Source: Salinibacterium hongtaonis (lineage in GTDB: Bacteria; Actinomycetota; Actinomycetes; Actinomycetales; Microbacteriaceae). Taken from it: a stretch of 64,000 bases of DNA. This document shows, piece after piece, positions 8,234-14,369 of the stretch. The notes beneath the pieces were generated by a model. It saw nothing but the letters and a program-made list of their open reading frames with translations. It made no database searches and was not told the origin of the DNA. The position numbers and the translations under genes are program-made. How positions within the stretch are numbered: the first letter of the stretch is position 1; each line of letters begins with the position of its first letter. The DNA lies in the NCBI RefSeq assembly GCF_003065485.1, contig NZ_CP026951.1, positions 2,666,001 to 2,730,000 of the forward strand. Reading direction: 5' to 3'.

Positions 8234-9715
8234 ATGACCGTTGAAGAGATGCCAGTGAGTGAGTCTGAGGCCATTTCTGTGCTCGACTTCGGTTCGGTGA
8301 ATTCCGAATCCGAGGAAGACCTTGACCGACTTTTCGTTCGCACAGAGGACTTCGACAGATTTCTCAAAAAAAACGTATGGCTCGCACTCGGCGCTAAGGG
8401 CACAGGCAAGAGCGCACTGTTTGAGCTTTTTACCAAGTACGAAGGAACTGCGAGGTACCTGGCCGGACCTGCGCTGGACAACGTTCTAATAGCCGCTGGG
8501 ACAGGCTTTGGTGACCTATCGGAAGTCGCGACAGGCGATCTTCAATCGCTACGAGATGAAAACGCCGGGTTCGACCACGACCGATTGTGGCGACTTTATA
8601 TCGCAATCAAAGCAGGGCTTGCCCTAGATTCTTCCTTCACGGTACCGCGCGGCCCTCTTCGCGATCTTCTAACAGCAGTCGGGGATCGCAGAGACTTTCG
8701 CGTCGGACCCCTTCTGCACGAGTTGTGGGAGTTGGCAATCGGCAGTGCACCCAGCGAGGTGACAATCACGGCAGGCGGAACAAGTGTCGCTCTCCGCGGC
8801 GGAAGGCGAACCCTCGATGTCGTGACCCTTCTCGAAGACGTGAATGCCGCCTTGGAGAGCAACGGAAAGGTGCTTTGGCTGCTCTTCGACAAGGTCGATG
8901 AGATTTGGCCCACCAACCGCGACGAGCGACGGAAAGCACTAGAAGGCCTTATGACGGCCGTCATGCAGATTCGGCGCACCTTCCCGATGATCCAGCCGAA
9001 GATCATGCTTCGCACTGATCTCTGGTCCGAGCTTGATTTCACCAACAAGGATCATCTAACTGACAAGCGAATCGAACTCGCATGGAATTCAGGCCACCTC
9101 GCTAACCTGCTCATCAAGCGCGCCATTCGATTGCCCGAAGTCCGTTCGTATGTCGACTCGCGTCTGCCAGCACTCGCTGCAAGAGCCGTAGAGGAGTGGA
9201 CGGCTGACGAGCGGCTGGGAGCGCTCGATACTATCTTCCCTAGCACTGCCTATCCGGGTGAGCGCGAAGCACTTTTCATGGACTGGTTGGTCGAACGAGT
9301 CAAGGACGGGCGCGGGACAGTCCTTCCGCGAGACTCAATCGTCCTTGCGAATGCCGCCTCCGAATACCAACGACCACAAGGTAGCCACAGTGGCTCATCT
9401 CTCCTGTCCCGGGAAGTCGTCCGCCAGGCGTTCACTCGCACCTCCGAGATTCGTTACGAATCATTTCTCGCGGAGTTCCCCAACCTACGTGAACACTTCC
9501 GTCGCTTCAGCGGTCAGACCAAGGCAGAGTTCACTCGGAGCGAGCTCGTCGAACTCATGGACGAACTCACGCCTTCAGATGATGCACTCTTGGAGCGACT
9601 GTTTGAGATCGGCGTAGTGCGCCCCAACACTGGGCGAGTGAGGACTGCGACGAGCTATGAGATTCCTCGACTGTACCGAACCGGCCTCGGCCTTGTGATC
9701 CGCGGTCGCCCGTGA
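8234..9715 (+). CDS. Large P-loop ATPase, Sll1717-like; element cargo, defence candidate
   Basis: The protein has 493 residues from the ATG at 8234 (497 from 8222). After an acidic N-terminus it has Walker A GAKGTGKSA at about 53-61 and a Walker B-like stretch VLWLLFDKVDEIW at about 213-225. The FLKKNVWLALGAKGTGKSAL setting is typical of the Sll1717-type P-loop ATPases, some of which are carried in mobile-element cargo. The C-terminal third (FLAEFPNLREHFRRFSG onward) looks like a winged-helix or regulatory region. It lies beside attR, the usual cargo spot, and its base composition is less GC-rich than its neighbours. A role in phage defence is inferred only from position and fold. Confidence 0.65.
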   Translation: MTVEEMPVSESEAISVLDFGSVNSESEEDLDRLFVRTEDFDRFLKKNVWLALGAKGTGKSALFELFTKYEGTARYLAGPALDNVLIAAGTGFGDLSEVATGDLQSLRDENAGFDHDRLWRLYIAIKAGLALDSSFTVPRGPLRDLLTAVGDRRDFRVGPLLHELWELAIGSAPSEVTITAGGTSVALRGGRRTLDVVTLLEDVNAALESNGKVLWLLFDKVDEIWPTNRDERRKALEGLMTAVMQIRRTFPMIQPKIMLRTDLWSELDFTNKDHLTDKRIELAWNSGHLANLLIKRAIRLPEVRSYVDSRLPALAARAVEEWTADERLGALDTIFPSTAYPGEREALFMDWLVERVKDGRGTVLPRDSIVLANAASEYQRPQGSHSGSSLLSREVVRQAFTRTSEIRYESFLAEFPNLREHFRRFSGQTKAEFTRSELVELMDELTPSDDALLERLFEIGVVRPNTGRVRTATSYEIPRLYRTGLGLVIRGRP

Positions 9716-9797
9716 TCTCAGCTCCATTGACGGCTGTCGAAAGAAGGCTTTGCCCCCGGGACAGCGCCCGAAACGGAATCATCCTGTTGTCAGAACC

Positions 9798-9850
9798 CGT
9801 GGACTCTCGTGGACTCCGGGGCGGTAAACAGCGGTAAATCCCGGTCAACA
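9798..9850 (+). repeat. Candidate right arm-type integrase sites
   Basis: CGTGGACTC occurs at 9798-9806 and 9808-9816. Three CGGTAAA/CGGTCAA words follow at 9822, 9832 and 9842, also spaced 10 bp. The nonamer pair repeats the arrangement at the left end (2627-2645) in the same orientation, as expected of arm sites bound by the same integrase. Confidence 0.55.
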
Positions 9851-9854
9851 GATG

Positions 9855-10241
9855 TTAAGGTAATACCGTGTCTGACCTCGGGTTTCCGCGGAATGACGCA
9901 GTAATTGAGAGTGGTCTAAGCGAGCTTCCCAAGCTGATAGCGCGGGTTCGATTCCCGTCATCCGCTCCACTTGCGGGGATGCCCTCGATTCCATAATTGG
10001 CAAAATCAGCTGCGACCTCCGCGTAACGCTCGGGAGCGAGTCCCGAATTCGCAACCGCCTCTTCACGCGGGGTAGCGGGCGCGACGGGCTCAACCGGTGC
10101 CTCAGTCTTCGCAGGAGCGGTCGCGGCGGGCTTGGCCTCGGGGGTCTCAGTGTTGAGCTGAACCGCGGCGAAGATACCGCCGGCGATGAGTGCCAGGGCG
10201 GCGAGAGCCGAAACGAGGGTGATGATCGTCTTCTTGGACAT
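9855..10241 (-). CDS. Exported protein whose C-terminus is encoded by attR
   Basis: The 128-residue product starts MSKKTIITLVSALAALALIA, a membrane anchor or signal shared with the two downstream paralogues. A Pro/Ala/Glu-rich linker (about 33-60) and a short domain follow. From about residue 91 it is read from the antisense strand of the tRNA-Gly remnant (GADDGNRTRAISLGS) and then from element DNA. Before integration the frame would have stopped at the TGA just after AISLGS within the antisense tRNA, so the element gave the protein about 25 new residues. It may be a decayed paralogue. Function is unknown. Confidence 0.6.
   Translation of the reverse strand: MSKKTIITLVSALAALALIAGGIFAAVQLNTETPEAKPAATAPAKTEAPVEPVAPATPREEAVANSGLAPERYAEVAADFANYGIEGIPASGADDGNRTRAISLGSSLRPLSITASFRGNPRSDTVLP
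9923..9971 (+). repeat. attR core, displaced 3' end of tRNA-Gly
   Basis: This is an exact 49-bp copy of 2507-2555. It is the tRNA 3' half displaced by integration and has no D arm or 5' acceptor strand, so it is not a functional tRNA. Confidence 0.93.
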
Positions 10242-10446
10242 TGGGTGTTCCCCTTTAATGCTCTGGGGGCGCCCGTGAAGACGACCTCCTTTCCTGTTGG
10301 GCCCTCAGACTCTTTATCTGTGGTGCTCACCAGGTCTATGCGCGGCATGTGTCCGCCTGTGTGTGATTTTAGGGGCGAATTGTCGAAAGATTTTCGCACC
10401 CGACCGTGATGCTGCGCCCGCTACTGATGATGCCCCGGGTGTCGGA
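10242..10446 (-). repeat. Conserved leader, copy 1 (205 bp)
   Basis: This upstream region is nearly identical to 11911-12115 over 205 bp without length change, and to 12754-12899 over 146 bp. On the minus strand it holds two ribosome-site-like words, GGAAAGGAGG and AAAGGGGAA, the second just before the ATG. It also has a second open frame beginning MPRIDLVSTTDKESEG. Such identity in non-coding DNA points to recent duplication or gene conversion, or to a selected RNA or overlapping peptide. Confidence 0.75.
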
Positions 10447-10487
10447 TCTCGGGTCGGAAGTCCAAGCCGCAGCTCAAGTGCATACCC

Positions 10488-11246
10488 ATGAACATGGTTC
10501 CACTCCCCTCCCCGAACCCGGTCACGGAGTCCGATCCGACCAGTGGGGTACCTCCGAACCGGTCAACAACCGACTCCTCTGGGACGCAGCAGCGTGCTGG
10601 GACGGCACCACCATCAGCTACGACACCGAACTCTACGGCGTCGGCCGCTCAGGCTGGCAGACCGGCCTCACTCTCCGTCCTCGGCAGCACCTGCCCGGCC
10701 GGGACCACCACCGGCTACGACGTGTGGAACTCACGCTCAGGCACCCACTGGGGTGCGCAGGCGTTCAACGACTCCTGGCCCCGCAACGGCTCCAACGCCG
10801 CCGCGAGCTGGGGCGTCACCTACAGCGCACAAATCTGGTGCCAGGGACCCGACGCCGCCGGAGCCAGGTCCGGAGTGGCCAGCGCCGGAATCACCATCAA
10901 CCAGCCAGCACTCCCGCCACCTTCGGCAATCCCCGCCAGCTCGCTCAGCGGCACATGGTCCTCAGGAGTCCAGGGAGGTGGAGTGAGCCAGGTTACGCTC
11001 AGCAGCCCCGTAGCGAACGCCGACCGCTATGAAGCACTCGCTATCTACCGGGCTGCGGGCGAACCCGACTACGAAACGCCGAGCCGACCGATCACTGTCG
11101 GCTCGAACGTTCTCGGCGCCTACTGCCAGCGGGGTGCGACCGTGACTGAGGTATCCGTTCTAGCGCGGGCCGGAAACACCATCGGGTGGTCCGGGTACAC
11201 CGGAGTAACCATCAACCGAGTGGGGTCCACCAACTCCTGCTTCTAA
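10488..11246 (+). CDS. Hypothetical extracellular-type protein, N-terminus uncertain
   Basis: The 252-residue frame starts at an ATG without a clear ribosome site or signal peptide. It begins in a Pro/Ser/Thr-rich linker and continues into a Trp/Gly/Asn-rich region with four cysteines (STCPAG, IWCQGP, AYCQRG, final NSCF) typical of secreted domains. The region just upstream is the shared leader of the neighbouring minus-strand paralogue, so the gene may have lost its export signal in a rearrangement. A strong terminator follows. The family is not recognised. Confidence 0.55.
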   Translation: MNMVPLPSPNPVTESDPTSGVPPNRSTTDSSGTQQRAGTAPPSATTPNSTASAAQAGRPASLSVLGSTCPAGTTTGYDVWNSRSGTHWGAQAFNDSWPRNGSNAAASWGVTYSAQIWCQGPDAAGARSGVASAGITINQPALPPPSAIPASSLSGTWSSGVQGGGVSQVTLSSPVANADRYEALAIYRAAGEPDYETPSRPITVGSNVLGAYCQRGATVTEVSVLARAGNTIGWSGYTGVTINRVGSTNSCF

Positions 11247-11247
11247 C

Positions 11248-11287
11248 AAAAGATGCCCGCCTCAACCAATCTGAGGCGGGCATCTTT
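11248..11287. terminator. Strong bidirectional terminator
   Basis: AAAGATGCCCGCCTCA pairs perfectly with TGAGGCGGGCATCTTT over 16 bp with a 7-base loop. With A-runs on one side and T-runs on the other it can end transcription from both converging genes. Confidence 0.92.
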
Positions 11288-11298
11288 CACTCGCGTTC

Positions 11299-11910
11299 CT
11301 AGCCGATAATCTCCCAAGAGCCGGGGTTCTCCTGCACGGCAACAATCTGCTGCGCGTGCGCGAACGCCTCATCCCGTGTAGCGAAAGCCGGAACGCCGTC
11401 CTTGGCAAACGGCCCGGTAGCTACCCAAACGTTGTCGCTATAAGGAGCCCCATCGGACCCATAACCGAGCACACCATACGACTGGATGACGATGATGATG
11501 TTTCGACCGGTCTGGCTCTGCACCCACCGTGATTCCTGGAGCGCAGCACGCGCGGACTCACGAGAGCCGGAAGCCGTCGTGGCGGCGAACTTCTCCGTGA
11601 GTGCGGTGCGGACAGACTCGGGGAGCGGCTCCTCGGAGCTGATGAGCACCTCGGTGCCATCAGGGAGCTTGAACGGCTGAGCGGTCTTGTCGTTGTAGTT
11701 CCGGCCGAGCGGGCGTGCCTGCTCCTCGGTGAGGACATCACCGACGGAGAGACCCTCGATGCTTGAACTGTCCTCGACGGGAGCGCTGCTCTGCGTGGGC
11801 TTTGCCTCGGGTGCGGTGACGCTGGGACCGATGACTGCCACTGCGGCGCCGGCGATGAGTGCGAGTGCGGCGAGGGCCGAGACAGTGATGATGGTCGTCT
11901 TCTTGGACAT
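11299..11910 (-). CDS. Exported protein with N-terminal anchor, paralogue 2
   Basis: The 203-residue protein begins with a membrane anchor (MSKKTTIITVSALAALALIA), then an acidic linker and a C-terminal region ending QENPGSWEIIG. Residues 1 to about 109 are nearly identical to the next gene, also at DNA level, while the following 85 residues differ substantially before the same ending returns. The start is supported by the AAAGGGGAA site before the ATG. Function is unknown; it is probably anchored outside the membrane. Together with the neighbouring copy it forms a tandem duplication with a unit of about 843 bp. Confidence 0.75.
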   Translation of the reverse strand: MSKKTTIITVSALAALALIAGAAVAVIGPSVTAPEAKPTQSSAPVEDSSSIEGLSVGDVLTEEQARPLGRNYNDKTAQPFKLPDGTEVLISSEEPLPESVRTALTEKFAATTASGSRESARAALQESRWVQSQTGRNIIIVIQSYGVLGYGSDGAPYSDNVWVATGPFAKDGVPAFATRDEAFAHAQQIVAVQENPGSWEIIG

Positions 11911-12115
11911 TGGGTGTTCCCCTTTGATGCTCTGGGGGCGCCCGTGAAGACGACCTCCTTTCCTGTTGGGCCCTCAGACTCTTTATCTGTGGTGCTCACC
12001 AGGTCTATGCGCGGCATGCATCCGCCTGTGTGTGATTTTAGGCGGGAATCGTCTAAACATTTTCGCACCCGACCGTGATGCTGCACCCGCTACTGATGAT
12101 GCCCCGGGTGTCGGA
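11911..12115 (-). repeat. Conserved leader, copy 2 (205 bp)
   Basis: This is a near-identical copy of the leader at 10242-10446, with equal length and a few substitutions, lying directly upstream of the paralogue at 11299-11910. The shared tail (11990-12115) is missing from copy 3. Confidence 0.75.
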
Positions 12116-12138
12116 AGCCCACATGAACACTCGCGTCC

Positions 12139-12753
12139 TTAGCCGATGATCTCCCAGGAGCCGGGGTTCTCCTGAGAGGCGACAACCTTCTGCGCCTGTG
12201 CGAACGCCGCATCCCGCGTAGCGAAACCAGGGACACCCTCTGTAGCCCATGGGCCAGTAGCGATCCACACGTTCCCGTTGTAAGGGACTCCATCTGCACC
12301 GTAGCCAGCGTGACCGTAGGATTCGGTGACGACAACAATCTGGCGTCCAGTCTGCGCCTGCGCCCACTTCGCTGCCTGCAGGACGGCGGTAGTCGCTTCG
12401 ACTGACGGTGAGCCACCGACGAGACCAGCGAACTTCTCCGTGAGCGCGGTGCGGACAGACTCGGGGAGCGGCTCCTCGGAGCTGATGAGCACCTCGGTGC
12501 CGTCAGGGAGCTTGAACGGCTGAGCGGTCTTGTCGTTGTAGTTCCGGCCGAGCGGGCGTGCCTGCTCCTCGGTGAGGACATCACCGACGGAGAGACCCTC
12601 GATGCTTGAACTGTCCTCGACGGGAGCGCTGCTCTCCGTGGGCTTCGCCTCGGGTGCGATGGCACCGGGGCCGATGACTGCCACTGCAGCGCCGGCGATG
12701 AGTGCCAGGGCGGCGAGGGCCGAGACAGTGATGATGGTCGTCTTCTTGGACAT
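12139..12753 (-). CDS. Exported protein with N-terminal anchor, paralogue 3
   Basis: The 204-residue protein shares its anchor, acidic linker and LPDGTEVLISSEEPLPESV region with paralogue 2 and ends in the same QENPGSWEIIG. Between about 110 and 190 it diverges (for example SYGHAGYGADGVPYNGNVW against SYGVLGYGSDGAPYSDNVW). The C-terminal segment with repeated aromatic-Gly and FATRDAAFAQAQ motifs resembles an SPOR- or DUF-like beta-alpha module, but no family is claimed. It is the first gene of the tandem pair in transcription order. Confidence 0.75.
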   Translation of the reverse strand: MSKKTTIITVSALAALALIAGAAVAVIGPGAIAPEAKPTESSAPVEDSSSIEGLSVGDVLTEEQARPLGRNYNDKTAQPFKLPDGTEVLISSEEPLPESVRTALTEKFAGLVGGSPSVEATTAVLQAAKWAQAQTGRQIVVVTESYGHAGYGADGVPYNGNVWIATGPWATEGVPGFATRDAAFAQAQKVVASQENPGSWEIIG

Positions 12754-12899
12754 TGGGTGTTCCCCTTTAATGCTCTGGGGGCGCCCGTGAAGACGACCTC
12801 CTTTCCTGTTGGGCCCTCAGACTCTTTATCTGTGGTGCTCACCAGGTCTATGCGCGGCATGCATCCGCCTGTGTGTGATTTTAGGCGGGAATCGTCTAA
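12754..12899 (-). repeat. Conserved leader, copy 3 (146 bp)
   Basis: It matches the leader copies at 10242 and 11911 from the start codon back to a TTAGACGATTCCCGCC stretch, where similarity ends abruptly at about 12899. The break probably marks an edge of the duplicated segment. Confidence 0.75.
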
Positions 12900-12957
12900 G
12901 AGCGTGCCCCCCTCAACGCGCGGGAGCCGGCGTTATCTCAGCCTGGATGCTCGGCGC

Positions 12958-13145
12958 TCAGTCGGCGGGGTTGGCGAGGATCGCGACGAGACGGCGTCGC
13001 GCGCGGCGGTACGGCTCGGGGTCGATCACGAATTCGCCTTCGACCTCCTGCAGTTCGCGGATTCCCTCGTCGCCGACCGTGATCGACATCGCCACAATGA
13101 GTCGTGCCTCCGCCTCACTGTCGCCGTCGGGGCCCGAATCCCGAT
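12958..13145 (-). pseudogene. Possible gene remnant, C-terminal fragment
   Basis: The minus strand is open up to a TGA at 12958-12960 and reads as about 60 residues including EARLIVAMSITVGDEGI and YRRARRRLVAILANPAD. It looks protein-like but has no well-placed start: an ATG at 13089 would give 43 residues, and upstream the frame runs into the thiolase gene in another frame. It may be the end of a lost gene, possibly a regulator. Support is weak. Confidence 0.3.
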
Positions 13146-13151
13146 GAGCGA

Positions 13152-14369
13152 TCAGGCGAGGCGCTCGATCACAATCGCCATGCCCTGCCCCCCGCCGACG
13201 CAGAGCGTGGCCATGCCCAGCGACTGATCGCGCGTGCGCAGGCCATTCACCAGGGTTCCGATGAGCCGGATCCCCGTGGCGCCGAAGGGGTGACCGATGG
13301 CGATCGAGCCACCGAAAGGGTTAAGTTGTGAGTCCTCATCAACGCCCAATATGCGCGCGCTGGCCACCACCTGGGCGGCGAACGCCTCGTTGATCTCGAC
13401 GATGTCGAGGTCGGCGACGGAGAGGCCAGCGCGGGAGAGCGCCAAGCGGGATGACTCGACCGGCCCCAGTCCCATGATTTCGGGAGAGAGGCCGCTCACT
13501 CCCGTTGAGATGATTTTCGCGAGCGGGGTGAGGCCCTTTCGCTTGGCATAGGCGGCCGAAACGACGACCGCGGCGGAGGCCCCGTCATTGAGCGGGCAGG
13601 CGTTGCCCGCCGTGACGGTTCCGACGGGGGAGAACACGGGGTCGAGCCCCGCGAGGCTTTCGACGGTCGTAGAGGGCCTGAGGCTGTCATCCGCCGAGAA
13701 AAGGGAGCCGTCGGGACGCACGACGGGAACGATTTCGCGCGCGAAGAATCCGTTGGATGCCGACTCTGCGGCGAGCCGCTGTGATCGCGCCGCGAAGGCG
13801 TCTTGGTCGGCGCGGGACGTGCCCGTCCTGCGCGCGACGTGCTCGGCCGTATGACCCATCTGAATGTAGGCATCGGGAACAAGGCCCCCGTCTCGAGGGT
13901 CGGTCCACTCCGCATCCGTGGCCATCAGCTCAGCAGTTCTGAGCGCCGGGGCATCGAACGCGGGGTTGCCGGCGGGCGCGATGAGCCCGAACCGCGACGT
14001 CGACTCGACTCCGCCGACGACGTAGGCGTCCCCCTCGCCGGACCGTATGGCGTGGAACGCCATCCGCATCGTCTGAATCGACGACGCGCAGAAGCGATTG
14101 ACGGTGGTGCCGGGCAGGCTGTCGTGACCGAGCAGCACCGCCACCATGCGGGCGAGGTTGTATCCCTGCTCCCCCGTTGGCTCTGCGGTGCCCAGCATGA
14201 GGTCCTCAATGTCAGCAATCTCGACATCCGGCACCTTCGCGAGCACCGCCGCAATAACCTGTCGCGCTAGTTCGTCGCCTCGCACATCGACGAGCCCGCC
14301 CTTGCGAGCACGACCAATGGGCGTGCGGCCGAGGGAAACGATGACGGCGTCGTTGTCGTTGAGACTCAT
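13152..14369 (-). CDS. Thiolase (acetyl-CoA C-acetyltransferase type)
   Basis: The 405-residue protein has the full thiolase set: acylated Cys94 in NRFCASSIQT, NEAFAAQ, His360 in GHPFGATG and Cys390 in CVGGGQG. It cleaves acetoacetyl-CoA, or a beta-ketoacyl-CoA, to acetyl-CoA with CoA. It is the last gene of the operon 17968-13152 and its start overlaps the acetoacetyl-CoA synthetase stop in an ATGA. Together the two turn acetoacetate into two acetyl-CoA, fitting acetoacetate release by the FAH-family enzyme upstream. Chain-length preference cannot be read from the sequence. Confidence 0.93.
   Translation of the reverse strand: MSLNDNDAVIVSLGRTPIGRARKGGLVDVRGDELARQVIAAVLAKVPDVEIADIEDLMLGTAEPTGEQGYNLARMVAVLLGHDSLPGTTVNRFCASSIQTMRMAFHAIRSGEGDAYVVGGVESTSRFGLIAPAGNPAFDAPALRTAELMATDAEWTDPRDGGLVPDAYIQMGHTAEHVARRTGTSRADQDAFAARSQRLAAESASNGFFAREIVPVVRPDGSLFSADDSLRPSTTVESLAGLDPVFSPVGTVTAGNACPLNDGASAAVVVSAAYAKRKGLTPLAKIISTGVSGLSPEIMGLGPVESSRLALSRAGLSVADLDIVEINEAFAAQVVASARILGVDEDSQLNPFGGSIAIGHPFGATGIRLIGTLVNGLRTRDQSLGMATLCVGGGQGMAIVIERLA

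Larger units (their letters stand above)
2507..9971 (+). mobile_element. 7.4-kb integrative element in tRNA-Gly, satellite- or plasmid-like
   Basis: The element is bounded by 49-bp identical direct repeats at 2507-2555 and 9923-9971, which are the 3' part of tRNA-Gly. In order it carries a tyrosine integrase, an unknown gene, an AlpA-type HTH protein, two small unknown genes, a primase-polymerase, a P-loop replication ATPase and a large cargo P-loop ATPase, all on the plus strand. No relaxase, FtsK-like transfer protein, capsid, terminase or holin is visible. The integrase-HTH-primase-ATPase layout is like phage-inducible satellites and some actinobacterial integrative plasmids. Which of the two it is cannot be settled from this sequence. 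Confidence 0.9.

Noticed and set aside
9923-9971. A second tRNA-Gly gene
   Set aside because: Only the 3' part is present; the 5' acceptor strand and D arm are absent. It is the attR remnant.
2507-9971. Full prophage
   Set aside because: No capsid, portal, terminase, tail or lysis genes are present within the att repeats.
10287-10302. CCTCCTTTCCT as a 16S rRNA 3' end fragment
   Set aside because: It is the complement of a ribosome-binding site in the leader and no rRNA sequence surrounds it.
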